Shown here piece after piece: positions 24,962-34,544 of a stretch of DNA of 64,000 bases. The notes below the pieces were generated by a model. The model was not told the origin of the DNA. It worked only from the letters and a program-made list of their open reading frames with translations, and searched no databases. The translations under genes were made by a program, and so were the position numbers. Origin of the DNA: Pseudomonas sp. CCC3.1 (lineage in GTDB: Bacteria; Pseudomonadota; Gammaproteobacteria; Pseudomonadales; Pseudomonadaceae); NCBI RefSeq assembly GCF_034347405.1, contig NZ_CP133778.1, forward strand, positions 4,780,501-4,844,500. Reading direction: 5' to 3'. How positions within the stretch are numbered: position 1 is the stretch's first letter; every line of letters begins with the position of its first letter.

Positions 24962-27904
24962 TTAGCTCAAGCCCAGCTCCGACCATATACGCCGAACATC
25001 GCGTCGCGCGTCTACCAGTTGATCGCCGCTGACCACCCCGGCTTCCTTTTGCAAGGCCTGGCGGTGGGCAACGGCGCGGAAGGCCTTATACGCCTCACGC
25101 AACAGGCTGGCATCAGTCGCGGGCATCAAGCCTGCCTGCTCCAGCCCTTCCAGAATGCGGATGTTATCGGTATAGCGCAGCAGTTCCGGGTGTTCCCTGG
25201 ACCACGCCAGGGCCGCGTATTGCACCATAAATTCAATATCGACGATACCTCCGGCGTCCTGCTTGAGGTCGAACGGCACCGTGGGCTGGAAGGCATTGTC
25301 GCCCGTACCGGCAGCGGTAATCCGCGTGCCCAGGTTGTCACGCATTTTGGCGCGCATCTCGCTGACTTCCTGACGCAAGGTCGGTAAATCACGTTCGCGG
25401 CCCAACACCTGCGCCCTGACCTTTTCAAACGCCGCCCCCACCTGCTGGCACCCCACCAGCACTCGCGCCCGCACCAGCGCCTGATGCTCCCAGGTCCAGG
25501 CTTCGTTCTGCTGATAACGCTCAAACGCCCCGAGCGAGCTGACCAGCAAACCCGACGCGCCCGAGGGACGCAGGCGCATGTCGACGTCATACAGCTGACC
25601 GGAGTTGGTTTGCGCGGTCAGCAAATGGATGATCCGCTGGCCCAATCGGGTGAAGAACTGCGCGCTGTCGATCGGCTTGGCGCCATCGGTTTCGGCATAC
25701 GGGTCGCCGTCATGGATAAACACCAGGTCCAGATCCGAGCCATGGCCCAGCTCGATACCACCAACTTTGCCGTAGCCCACAATAATGAAGCCGGGGTCGC
25801 ACAGGCTGCCGTCCGAACGCTGCGGGGTGCCGTATTTGGCCACGGTCTGGCGCCAGGCCAAGGCCAGCACTTGTTCCAGAATCGCTTCGGCCAGCCAGGT
25901 CAGGTAATCACTGACCTTCATTAAAGGCAGGCTTCCAGCGATTTCCGATGCCGCGACCCGCAGCCGGTGGGCCAGTTTGAAGTTACGCAGCGCTTCCATC
26001 TGCTGTTCAAGGTCATCTTCGGGGATGCGCGTCAGCCGTTCGCGCAGCTCGGCCGCCAGCTCTGGCGCCAACGGCGGTTTGAACAAGCGCCCTTCGTTGA
26101 GCAACTCATCGAGCAGCAGCGGGAAGCGGGTTATTTGCTCCGCGATCCACGGGCTGGCCGCACACAGCGTCAGCAGACGGCGCAGCGCGTCGGGGTTTTC
26201 AGTCAACAACACTAAATAAGCAGAACGACGGGCCACCGCCTCAACCAACGGCAACACCCGCTCCAGCACCAGGTCCGGGCTGGCGTGCTCGACCGCCTGC
26301 GCCAGCAAGCGCGGGATAAACGCATCCAGACGCTCACGCCCCAAGCGCTGCATGGCCCGCAATTGCGGGCTGGCGCGCAGGCTGGCCAGTTGCTTCAGGG
26401 CTTTGGGCGCATCCACGAACCCGGCTTCTTCCAGTTGCACACAGGCTGCTGCGTCATCCTGGACTTCTTCCCACAGCGGCAACCACTCGCCGCCTACAAT
26501 CATTTCGCCTTCGTCGATGTCATTCTCGTCGTCCGGGTCGGCAATCACCTGACGGAAATGCCAGTCGATGCGCCCGCGCCACGCCATCAGTTGTTCATGA
26601 AACAGCACCCAACTGTCGAAGCCCATCATAAAGGCGATGCGCGCCTGATCCTGTTCGCTGTCCGGCAGCATTTGGGTCTGGCGATCAGCAATGGCCTGAA
26701 TCGCGTGCTCGGTGTAGCGCAAAAACTCGTAGCCCTCGCGCAGCTCGCTGATCACCGCAGGCGGCAAGTAGCCTTGGCCTTCAAGAATGCTCAGTACTTT
26801 AAGCAGCGGGCGTTGTTGCAGGCTCAAGTCGCGGCCGCCGTGGATCAACTGGAACGCCTGGGCAATAAACTCGACTTCGCGAATCCCGCCAGCCCCCAGT
26901 TTGATGTTGTCGGCCATGCCTTTGCGCCGCACTTCCTGCTGGATCAACTGCTTCATGGTGCGCAGCGCTTCAATCGCCGAGAAGTCGAGGTAGCGCCGAT
27001 AGACAAACGGGCGCAGCAAGTCGAGCAACTGCGCGCCCATCGCTTGATCACCCGCCACCACCCGCGCCTTGATCATGGCGTAACGTTCCCAGTCACGGCC
27101 CTGATCCTGGTAATACTGTTCCAGCGCGTTAAAGCTCAGCACCAGCGCGCCCGACGAGCCGTATGGCCGCAGTCGCATGTCGACACGAAACACAAAACCG
27201 TCGACGGTCATCGGGTCCAGCGCCTTGATCAGGCGCTGACCGAGGCGGATAAAGAACTCCTGGTTGTCCAGCGGGCGTTTGGCGCCGACCGTTTCGCCGC
27301 CTTCGGGGTAAGCGAAGATCAGGTCAATGTCCGACGACAGGTTCAGCTCTACCGCGCCGAGCTTGCCCATGCCCAGAATCACCATCTGCTGCGGCTCGCC
27401 GCTGCGATGCCCGGTCGGGGTGCCGAATTGCTGGCAATGACGCTGATACAGCCAGCGATAGGCCTGATCGATGCTCGCATCGGCCATGTCCGACAGGTCG
27501 CGACAGGTTTCAATCAGGTCCGCCTGGCGGGTCAGGTCACGCCAGATGATGCGAGTTTGCTGACGCGTACGCTGGCGGCGCAATACGCGCCCCAGTTCAT
27601 CATCGGTTTGCGCCTGCTGCACGGCCTCGGCAATCTGCCCACACAGCTCCCCGGGCGCAAAGCTGCGATCCAATTGCCCCGAGTGCACAAGGTCGAGCAA
27701 CATCAAAGGGTCACGTAAGGCTTGTTCAATAAAGAAGTCACTCGCCGCACTCACCCGGGCGAAATCGGTCCAGCGCTCAGACGACCAATGGTCGAGCCCG
27801 TGCCCGCCTTCCAGACCGGCCACTGCACTGCGCCAAGACTGCTCGGCACGGCTGGCAAGGGGCAATAAAAGGGAGGGAATTGCGGCAAGCGAGGGAAGGC
27901 TCAT
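24962..27904 (-). CDS. glnE: Bifunctional glutamine synthetase adenylyltransferase/adenylyl-removing enzyme
   Basis: 980 residues, slightly longer than the 946 of E. coli GlnE. It has two nucleotidyltransferase domains. The N-terminal adenylyl-removing half has LSSDIDLIFAYPEGGE near residue 190, and the C-terminal adenylylating half has GHGSDLDLVFIHDGDP near 725; both show the paired aspartates that bind metal. The enzyme adds or removes AMP on glutamine synthetase in response to PII and glutamine. The start MSLPSLAAIPSLLLPLA at 27904 follows TCAAGGATAG. It is divergent from aceE across a 384-base gap. Confidence 0.95.
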   Translation of the reverse strand: MSLPSLAAIPSLLLPLASRAEQSWRSAVAGLEGGHGLDHWSSERWTDFARVSAASDFFIEQALRDPLMLLDLVHSGQLDRSFAPGELCGQIAEAVQQAQTDDELGRVLRRQRTRQQTRIIWRDLTRQADLIETCRDLSDMADASIDQAYRWLYQRHCQQFGTPTGHRSGEPQQMVILGMGKLGAVELNLSSDIDLIFAYPEGGETVGAKRPLDNQEFFIRLGQRLIKALDPMTVDGFVFRVDMRLRPYGSSGALVLSFNALEQYYQDQGRDWERYAMIKARVVAGDQAMGAQLLDLLRPFVYRRYLDFSAIEALRTMKQLIQQEVRRKGMADNIKLGAGGIREVEFIAQAFQLIHGGRDLSLQQRPLLKVLSILEGQGYLPPAVISELREGYEFLRYTEHAIQAIADRQTQMLPDSEQDQARIAFMMGFDSWVLFHEQLMAWRGRIDWHFRQVIADPDDENDIDEGEMIVGGEWLPLWEEVQDDAAACVQLEEAGFVDAPKALKQLASLRASPQLRAMQRLGRERLDAFIPRLLAQAVEHASPDLVLERVLPLVEAVARRSAYLVLLTENPDALRRLLTLCAASPWIAEQITRFPLLLDELLNEGRLFKPPLAPELAAELRERLTRIPEDDLEQQMEALRNFKLAHRLRVAASEIAGSLPLMKVSDYLTWLAEAILEQVLALAWRQTVAKYGTPQRSDGSLCDPGFIIVGYGKVGGIELGHGSDLDLVFIHDGDPYAETDGAKPIDSAQFFTRLGQRIIHLLTAQTNSGQLYDVDMRLRPSGASGLLVSSLGAFERYQQNEAWTWEHQALVRARVLVGCQQVGAAFEKVRAQVLGRERDLPTLRQEVSEMRAKMRDNLGTRITAAGTGDNAFQPTVPFDLKQDAGGIVDIEFMVQYAALAWSREHPELLRYTDNIRILEGLEQAGLMPATDASLLREAYKAFRAVAHRQALQKEAGVVSGDQLVDARRDVRRIWSELGLS

Positions 27905-28110
27905 GGTCTATCCTTGATCGGCGACGGTATTGCCGAGTACGGTGACAGGAAGAAACAGCGGTTAAATCCGACTGTCGAACAAAGGTTATAAATAGCTGCA
28001 AATCGTCATTTTTTAGAAATTAAATAGCGCAAAAAAGGCTGAATACCTAGCACAGCACCAACAATATCGATTTATCGCACAACCCAACAGGTGACCTTCG
28101 AAGGCTTCCC

Positions 28111-28177
28111 TGTAGTTTTACTACTGGCTCACACACTCGAAAGGCTGAAATGAGCAACGATTTGTAGTAAAACTACA
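28111..28177 (+). promoter_or_regulatory. Two HexR-like palindromes upstream of aceE
   Basis: TGTAGT-TTT-ACTACT (28111-28125) and TGTAGT-AAA-ACTACA (28163-28177) are near-perfect 15-base palindromes that are also reverse complements of each other. Their centres are 52 bases apart, about five helical turns, so two dimers would sit on the same face of the DNA. The pattern resembles the TGTAATwwwATTACA operator of HexR, the RpiR-family regulator of central carbon metabolism, as I remember it. They lie 112-178 bases ahead of the aceE start within a 384-base glnE-aceE gap (27905-28288) that has an AT-rich stretch at 27980-28070 and no gene. Confidence 0.55.
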
Positions 28178-28288
28178 CAACGCCGGAATCAACCCTCCGG
28201 TCATCCAAGAATTTATGTCGTCTGCCCACAAGGCCAGTCGCAAACTCAGGCAACCGATTCTGGAAGCCTTTCCGCCCTGGAGCAAGCC

Positions 28289-30934
28289 ATGCAAGACCTC
28301 GATCCCGTCGAAACCCAGGAATGGCTGGACGCCCTGGAATCGGTTCTCGACAAAGAAGGCGAAGAACGCGCTCACTACCTGATGACCCGTATGGGTGAGC
28401 TCGCTACTCGCACCGGTTCGCAATTGCCGTACGCCATCACGACTCCATACCGCAACACGATTCCTGTCACCCACGAAGCACGCATGCCTGGCGACCTGTT
28501 CATGGAACGCCGCATTCGCTCGTTGGTTCGCTGGAACGCCATGGCTATGGTTATGCGCACGAACTTGAAAGATTCTGACCTGGGCGGTCACATCTCCAGC
28601 TTCGCCTCCAGCGCAACGCTGTATGACATTGGCTTCAACTACTTCTTCCAGGCCCCGACCGAAGAACACGGCGGCGACCTGATCTACTTCCAGGGTCACA
28701 CCTCGCCAGGCGTTTACGCCCGTGCGTTCATGGAAGGCCGCATCACCGAAGACCAAATGAACAACTTCCGCCAGGAAGTCGACGGTCAGGGCCTGTCGTC
28801 CTACCCGCACCCTTGGCTGATGCCTGATTTCTGGCAGTTCCCGACCGTGTCCATGGGTCTGGGTCCAATCCAGGCGATCTACCAGGCACGTTTCATGAAG
28901 TACCTGGAATCGCGCGGTTACATCCCGGCAGGCAAGCAAAAAGTCTGGTGTTTCCTGGGCGACGGCGAGTGTGACGAGCCGGAATCCCTGGGCGCCATCT
29001 CCCTGGCAGGCCGCGAAAACCTCGACAACCTGATCTTCGTCATCAACTGCAACCTGCAGCGCCTCGACGGCCCGGTTCGCGGCAACGGCAAGATTATCCA
29101 GGAACTCGAAGGCGTATTCCGCGGTGCTCAGTGGAACGTGACCAAAGTCATCTGGGGCCGTTTCTGGGACCCACTGCTGGCCAAAGACGTCGACGGCATT
29201 CTGCAACGCCGCATGGACGAAGTCATCGACGGCGAGTACCAGAACTACAAAGCCAAAGACGGCGCGTTCGTACGTGAACACTTCTTCAACACGCCAGAAC
29301 TCAAGGCGATGGTTGCTGATCTGTCCGACGACGAGATCTGGAAACTCAACCGTGGCGGCCACGACCCGTACAAGGTCTACGCGGCGTACCACGAAGCGGT
29401 CAACCACAAAGACCAGCCAACCGTCATCCTGGCCAAAACCATCAAAGGTTATGGCACTGGCGCCGGCGAAGCGAAAAACACCGCGCACAACACCAAGAAA
29501 GTCGATGTCGACAGCCTGAAGTTGTTCCGTGATCGTTTCGACATCCCGGTCAAAGACGACGAACTGGAAAACCTGCCGTTCTTCAAACCCGAAGAAGGCA
29601 GCGCTGAAGCCCGCTACCTGAGCGAACGTCGCACTGCACTAGGCGGTTTCGTGCCTCAGCGTCGCGCCAAGAGCATCAGCATTCCGACCCCGCCACTGGA
29701 CACCCTCAAGGCCATCCTTGACGGCTCCGGCGACCGTGAAATTTCCACCACCATGGCGTTTGTGCGCATCCTGGCACAGCTGGTGAAGGACAAGGACATC
29801 GGCCAGCGCATCGTTCCGATCATCCCGGACGAAGCCCGTACCTTCGGTATGGAAGGCATGTTCCGTCAGTTGGGCATCTACTCCTCGGTCGGCCAGCTCT
29901 ACGAGCCAGTCGATAAAGACCAGGTGATGTTCTACAAAGAAGACAAAAAAGGTCAGATTCTCGAAGAAGGCATCAACGAAGCAGGCGCCATGAGCTCCTT
30001 CATCGCGGCCGGTACTTCGTACTCCAACCACAACCAGCCAATGCTGCCGTTCTACATCTTCTACTCGATGTTCGGCTTCCAGCGTATTGGCGACCTGGCC
30101 TGGGCCGCTGGCGACAGCCGCACCCGTGGCTTCCTGATTGGCGGCACCGCCGGGCGTACCACGCTCAACGGTGAAGGCCTGCAACACGAAGATGGTCACA
30201 GCCACATCCTGGCCGCCACCATCCCGAACTGCCGCACCTTCGATCCAACCTACGGCTATGAGCTGGCGGTGATCATTCAGGACGGCATGAAGAAGATGAC
30301 CGAAGAGCAACAGGACGTCTTTTACTACATCACCGTGATGAACGAGTCTTACCAGCAGCCAGCCATGCCGGCCGGTGTTGAAGAAGGCATCATCAAAGGG
30401 ATGTACCTGCTCGAAGAAGACACCAAGGAAGCCGCTCACCACGTGCAACTGATGGGCTCCGGCACCATCCTGCGTGAAGTGCGTGAAGCAGCGAAAATCC
30501 TGCGTGAAGAGTTCAACATCGGGGCTGACGTATGGAGCGTTACCAGCTTCAACGAATTGCGTCGCGACGGCCTGGCCGTTGAGCGCAGCAACCGTCTGCA
30601 CCCAGGCCAGAAGCCTAAACTGAGCTACGTTGAAGAGTGCCTGACTGGCCGTAAAGGTCCTGTCATTGCCTCCACCGACTACATGAAGCTGTTCGCCGAG
30701 CAGATTCGCCAGTGGGTTCCGGTCAAAGAATTCAAAGTGCTGGGCACTGACGGTTTCGGCCGCAGCGACAGCCGCAAAAAACTGCGTCACTTCTTTGAAG
30801 TAGACCGTCACTTCGTGGTGTTGGCAGCCCTGGAAGCTCTGGCTGACCGTGGCGATATCGAACCTAAGGTGGTGGCTGAAGCCATCGTCAAGTTCGGCAT
30901 CAACCCGGAAAAACGCAACCCACTGGACTGCTGA
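28289..30934 (+). CDS. aceE: Pyruvate dehydrogenase E1 component (homodimeric type)
   Basis: 881 residues, close to the 887 of E. coli AceE. It starts MQDLDPVETQEWLDALESV, with GGAG ten bases upstream. The thiamine diphosphate motif runs from GDGECDEPES near residue 224 to NCNLQRLDGPV near 252. The enzyme decarboxylates pyruvate and passes the acetyl group to the lipoyl domains of AceF in the cytoplasmic pyruvate dehydrogenase complex. aceF begins 11 bases after the stop codon, so the two are co-transcribed. The upstream palindromes suggest control by a carbon-flux regulator. Confidence 0.97.
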   Translation: MQDLDPVETQEWLDALESVLDKEGEERAHYLMTRMGELATRTGSQLPYAITTPYRNTIPVTHEARMPGDLFMERRIRSLVRWNAMAMVMRTNLKDSDLGGHISSFASSATLYDIGFNYFFQAPTEEHGGDLIYFQGHTSPGVYARAFMEGRITEDQMNNFRQEVDGQGLSSYPHPWLMPDFWQFPTVSMGLGPIQAIYQARFMKYLESRGYIPAGKQKVWCFLGDGECDEPESLGAISLAGRENLDNLIFVINCNLQRLDGPVRGNGKIIQELEGVFRGAQWNVTKVIWGRFWDPLLAKDVDGILQRRMDEVIDGEYQNYKAKDGAFVREHFFNTPELKAMVADLSDDEIWKLNRGGHDPYKVYAAYHEAVNHKDQPTVILAKTIKGYGTGAGEAKNTAHNTKKVDVDSLKLFRDRFDIPVKDDELENLPFFKPEEGSAEARYLSERRTALGGFVPQRRAKSISIPTPPLDTLKAILDGSGDREISTTMAFVRILAQLVKDKDIGQRIVPIIPDEARTFGMEGMFRQLGIYSSVGQLYEPVDKDQVMFYKEDKKGQILEEGINEAGAMSSFIAAGTSYSNHNQPMLPFYIFYSMFGFQRIGDLAWAAGDSRTRGFLIGGTAGRTTLNGEGLQHEDGHSHILAATIPNCRTFDPTYGYELAVIIQDGMKKMTEEQQDVFYYITVMNESYQQPAMPAGVEEGIIKGMYLLEEDTKEAAHHVQLMGSGTILREVREAAKILREEFNIGADVWSVTSFNELRRDGLAVERSNRLHPGQKPKLSYVEECLTGRKGPVIASTDYMKLFAEQIRQWVPVKEFKVLGTDGFGRSDSRKKLRHFFEVDRHFVVLAALEALADRGDIEPKVVAEAIVKFGINPEKRNPLDC

Positions 30935-30945
30935 GGAGAATTTTT

Positions 30946-32583
30946 GTGAGCGAACTCATTCGAGTACCTGACATCGGCAGCGGTGACGGCGAAGTCATCG
31001 AACTGTTTGTAAAAGTCGGCGACCGCATCGAAGCCGATCAGAGCATTCTGACGCTGGAGTCAGACAAGGCGAGCATGGAAATCCCTGCGCCTAAAGCCGG
31101 TATCGTCAAAAGCCTGAAAGTAAAGCTGGGCGACCGCTTGAAAGAAGGCGACGAGTTGCTGGAGCTGGAAGTCGAAGGCGCCGCTGCGGCACCTCAAGCG
31201 CCAGCCGCTGCCCCTGCGGCCGCTGCTGAAAAGCCAGCCGCCGCGCCAGCTGCCGAGGCCCCAGCGGCCCCGGCTGCTGCACCTGCAAGCTCGACTGTTC
31301 AGGACATCCACGTCCCGGACATCGGCTCGTCGGGCAAAGCCAAAATCATCGAGATTCTGGTCAAGGCTGGCGACACCGTTGAGGCGGATCAATCGCTGAT
31401 CACCCTCGAATCCGACAAGGCCAGCATGGAAATTCCATCGCCAGCCGCCGGTGTGGTGGAAAGCATTTCGGTCAAGCTGGACGACGAAGTCGGCACTGGC
31501 GACTTCATCCTCAAGCTCAAAGTGGCGGGCGCTGCTGCGCCTGCGGCACCGGCCCAAGCTGCACCTGCTGCCAAAGCTGAAGCGCCAGCCGCTGCTGCTG
31601 CACCTGCGCCAGCTGCCAAAGCCGAGGCGGCTCCTGCCCCGGCCGCCGCACCGGCGCCACGCGGCGCCAAAGTTCACGCCGGCCCTGCCGTGCGTCAACT
31701 GGCCCGTGAGTTCGGCGTTGAACTGAACGTGGTGAGCCCAAGTGGCCCGCACGGTCGCGTATTGAAAGAAGACGTACAGGCTTACGTCAAAACCGCTCTG
31801 CAGAAAGCCAAGGAAGCTCCGGCTACCGGCGCTGCAACCGGCGGCGCTGGCATTCCGCCAATCCCTGCTGTCGACTTCAGCCGCTTCGGTGAAGTGGAAG
31901 AAGTGGCCATGACCCGCCTGATGCAAATCGGCGCGTCGAGCCTGCACCGCAGCTGGCTGAATATCCCGCACGTGACTCAGTTCGACCAGGCTGACATCAC
32001 CGAGCTGGAAGCTTTCCGCGTCGCGCAAAAAGCCGTCGCAGAAAAAGCCGGTGTGAAACTGACCGTCCTGCCTCTGCTGCTCAAGTCCTGCGCGCACCTG
32101 CTCAAGGAAATGCCAGACTTCAACAGCTCGCTGGCACCAAGCGGCAAAGCGATCATCCGCAAGAAATACGTCAACATCGGCTTCGCCGTAGACACCCCGG
32201 ATGGCCTGCTGGTCCCTGTGATCAAGAACGTAGATCAGAAGAGCCTGCTGCAACTGGCGGCTGAAGCGGCTGCACTGGCTGCCAAAGCCCGTGACAAGAA
32301 GCTCACGGCTGACGACATGCAAGGCGCTTGCTTCACCATTTCCAGCCTCGGTCACATTGGCGGCACCGGCTTCACGCCGATCGTCAATGCTCCAGAAGTG
32401 GCGATCCTTGGCGTCTCCAAGGCAACCATCCAGCCAGTCTGGGACGGCAAAGCCTTCCAGCCGAAACTGATGCTGCCTTTGTCGCTGTCCTATGATCACC
32501 GTGTGATCAACGGCGCCGCTGCTGCACGCTTCACCCAGCGTCTGAGCCAGCTGCTGGGCGACATTCGCACCATCCTGCTGTAA
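30946..32583 (+). CDS. aceF: Dihydrolipoyl acetyltransferase (E2) of pyruvate dehydrogenase
   Basis: 545 residues, start codon GTG at 30946 with GAGGAG upstream. Two lipoyl domains are visible, each with the lipoylated lysine in ESDKASMEIP (near residues 42 and 158), and each followed by a long Ala/Pro-rich flexible linker. Next comes the E1/E3-binding domain (KVHAGPAVRQLAREFGVEL, near residue 244) and the catalytic domain ending in SLSYDHRVINGAAAARF near 514. The usual catalytic HxxxD is HxxxN here (DHRVIN), which I recall is also normal in Azotobacter and P. aeruginosa. E. coli has three lipoyl domains; two is the Pseudomonas pattern. Confidence 0.97.
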   Translation: MSELIRVPDIGSGDGEVIELFVKVGDRIEADQSILTLESDKASMEIPAPKAGIVKSLKVKLGDRLKEGDELLELEVEGAAAAPQAPAAAPAAAAEKPAAAPAAEAPAAPAAAPASSTVQDIHVPDIGSSGKAKIIEILVKAGDTVEADQSLITLESDKASMEIPSPAAGVVESISVKLDDEVGTGDFILKLKVAGAAAPAAPAQAAPAAKAEAPAAAAAPAPAAKAEAAPAPAAAPAPRGAKVHAGPAVRQLAREFGVELNVVSPSGPHGRVLKEDVQAYVKTALQKAKEAPATGAATGGAGIPPIPAVDFSRFGEVEEVAMTRLMQIGASSLHRSWLNIPHVTQFDQADITELEAFRVAQKAVAEKAGVKLTVLPLLLKSCAHLLKEMPDFNSSLAPSGKAIIRKKYVNIGFAVDTPDGLLVPVIKNVDQKSLLQLAAEAAALAAKARDKKLTADDMQGACFTISSLGHIGGTGFTPIVNAPEVAILGVSKATIQPVWDGKAFQPKLMLPLSLSYDHRVINGAAAARFTQRLSQLLGDIRTILL

Positions 32584-32590
32584 GCCACGT

Positions 32591-32616
32591 CCCGGCCTTC
32601 CTCACCGAAGGCCGGG
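32591..32616 (+). terminator. Stable hairpin just after aceF
   Basis: CCCGGCCTTC and GAAGGCCGGG form a perfect ten-base stem with loop CTCACC, starting seven bases after the aceF stop codon. No T-run follows it directly, so by itself it would serve as an mRNA 3' stabiliser or a pause rather than a classic terminator. Confidence 0.6.
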
Positions 32617-32655
32617 ATAGCGCACTGTTTTCCGAGCGCCACGCTCGTACCTCAA

Positions 32656-32683
32656 CCCCGCCCAATAAGCGGGGCTTTTTTTT
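32656..32683 (+). terminator. Rho-independent terminator of the aceEF operon
   Basis: CCCCGC and GCGGGG pair over an eight-base loop CCAATAAG-less core (CCAATAA), followed by CTTTTTTTT. This is the expected GC stem plus T-run, about 75 bases after the aceF stop codon. Confidence 0.85.
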
Positions 32684-32704
32684 GCCTGACACCTTGCGCA
32701 TTCC

Positions 32705-32806
32705 CGTAGTCGCTGACGAAGCATGAGGCTGCGATGGGTGGCGAAGCGACCCTGAACGGCGGTCCTGCGGCCCGCATCGCAGCCTCATGCTTCGTCAGCG
32801 ACTACG
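32705..32806. repeat. Long perfect inverted repeat (32-base arms), REP family 2
   Basis: The left arm (32705-32736) starts CGTAGTCGCTGACGAAGCAT and the right arm (32775-32806) is its exact reverse complement; the loop is 38 bases. The arm shares the frame CGTAGnnGCTGnCGA...AGGCTGCG with the element at 55125-55273 and the single copy at 46177-46204. It is a Pseudomonas REP doublet. It lies in the 386-base gap between aceF and the PhoD-like gene; bases 32807-32950 show nothing else recognisable. Confidence 0.85.
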
Positions 32807-32969
32807 ACATCTTGCTTGGGCGACCAGAAAAGTCACTCACATCGCAACAACCAAACACTACAAAGCCCGCTGAATACGAGAAGCGATTATTCAATCAAGC
32901 ACCACTACGGTTAACAAAAGGGAATAACCACCGCGACATTGATCGCCAAACATCAGAAAGGAATTCGAT

Positions 32970-34358
32970 GTGGAAAAACTAACCGTTGGTCCGATTGTCG
33001 GCTACACCACCCCCGATCACACCCGCATTTTCGTGAGAGGGGGTCCTGATAATAGAGATATCGTTTTCGCCGGTATTCGCCACCGCAAGGCGGGCACACA
33101 GCAATGGTCTGCCGGGGTGTATTCAAGGCTCAGCGAGACGTACGACATGGCCGACACGCTTGTGCTGAATGGCCTGAGCGCAAACACCCAATACGAATAC
33201 CAGGCTGGCTGGTTCACCACCACCTCCCACGACCACACCACAGAAACCGTTAAACAGATTGCGCTGAGGTGGCCCTCGACGATCTACCAGTTCAGATCCG
33301 CCTCTCCCAAACGTGATCGGGAGCATCGATACATCGTAGGTTCATGCCGCTACCTCAGGCTCACGCTGAACGTCCCCTCCCGGCCAGATCTGGGTGACAA
33401 GATCTTCAATACCATCTACGACCTGAAGGGTACCGGCCCGCTGGATGCCGTACTGATGGTGGGTGATCAGGTGTACGTCGATGACTTGAATATCGTGGCC
33501 CCGGACCGCAGTTACGCGGATATATCGCGCAAATACCGAGCCGCATTCTCGCAGCCCCATATCAGCCAACTCATGTCCAGCACCCCGACTTATATGATCC
33601 TCGACGATCATGAGATCGAAGATAACTGGCCTGCAAATCGCAGCAACGGCGACGAAACGCTCTACCGAAATGCCATACATGCCTACGAAATCTTCCAGTG
33701 CAGCCATGGCCCCGCCCACGATCTGCTTGCCAATGGACGCATCAACCGCCGCCCGAAAAACTACTGGTACACCTTCGCCGACGGCGATACAGACTGGTTT
33801 GTGATGGATTGCCGTACCGAACGTGTTTTAACGGGTACTGACACCAGGATGATCGGCGTAGCGCAAGAAAATGCTCTCTACAAATGGCTGATCAACAGCA
33901 CCGCAAAAGTGAAGTTCATCGTCAGCAGCGTCATGTTCATGCCCGATCGAAGAAGCCATGGTGATGACGGCTGGAAGGCATTTGCCGCGCAACGCCACCG
34001 CATCCTGGAAACCATTCGCTCCAATGCCATCAAAAACGTGATCTTTGTCAGCGGCGACATCCACGGCTCCCTCACCTGCAAGCTGACCCACAGCACAGAC
34101 CCAAACTTTGTGATACACGGCATCGTGTCGTCCCCTCTGTGCAACACCAAGCTGCTGCCTTATGCCCAACGCAGTAATTTAATACTGGATGCGCCTCTGG
34201 CCAGTAATAACAAAGGCCATTATTCACCCACAATGACTAGCGGCATGGTCAGCGAGGACAACTTCGCCTGCGTGACCCTGAATGGGCAGCAACTGAAGGT
34301 CGAGTTTTACAGCCCGAAAGGTAAACTCCTCCAATCGGCAAAAATTGAGCTTAAATAA
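32970..34358 (+). CDS. PhoD-like metallophosphatase/phosphodiesterase without signal peptide
   Basis: 462 residues. An N-terminal fibronectin-like domain (about 1-105) begins MEKLTVGPIVGYTTPDHTRIFVRG. The metallophosphatase domain has VGDQVYVDD near residue 163, LDDHEIEDNW near 210 and SGDIHGSL near 360, matching the metal-binding motifs of the alkaline phosphatase D family. The start is GTG at 32970 with AGAAAGGA 8-15 bases upstream; an ATG two bases earlier (32968) is out of frame and stops after four codons. Unlike secreted PhoD it has no Tat or Sec signal, so it should be cytoplasmic or exported by other means. It stands alone between the aceEF terminator and dipA. Confidence 0.82.
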   Translation: MEKLTVGPIVGYTTPDHTRIFVRGGPDNRDIVFAGIRHRKAGTQQWSAGVYSRLSETYDMADTLVLNGLSANTQYEYQAGWFTTTSHDHTTETVKQIALRWPSTIYQFRSASPKRDREHRYIVGSCRYLRLTLNVPSRPDLGDKIFNTIYDLKGTGPLDAVLMVGDQVYVDDLNIVAPDRSYADISRKYRAAFSQPHISQLMSSTPTYMILDDHEIEDNWPANRSNGDETLYRNAIHAYEIFQCSHGPAHDLLANGRINRRPKNYWYTFADGDTDWFVMDCRTERVLTGTDTRMIGVAQENALYKWLINSTAKVKFIVSSVMFMPDRRSHGDDGWKAFAAQRHRILETIRSNAIKNVIFVSGDIHGSLTCKLTHSTDPNFVIHGIVSSPLCNTKLLPYAQRSNLILDAPLASNNKGHYSPTMTSGMVSEDNFACVTLNGQQLKVEFYSPKGKLLQSAKIELK

Positions 34359-34544
34359 CCGTCATAAAACTGAAACCCTCGAACGCCAGCCTGTCGCAAC
34401 TCGCTGGCCTGTCGATAACCTTCTATAGCGTTATCGCTGTCAAGTTCACTTGTCAGCGCTGTAAGCATGATGCAACCTTGCCGCAGACCGCAGGAACAGG
34501 GCTTGGGCCCTTACGCCATCAGCATGTGTTAAGCGAGTGTCTCA

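Noticed and set aside
28121..29488. 455-codon minus-strand frame opposite aceE, covering the HexR-like sites
   Set aside because: It is a shadow of aceE in a GC-rich genome. No ribosome binding site or family resemblance was seen, and its composition mirrors the codon bias of aceE.
32968..32982. ATG at 32968 as start of the PhoD-like gene
   Set aside because: It is in another frame and meets a stop codon after four codons; the GTG at 32970 opens the real frame.
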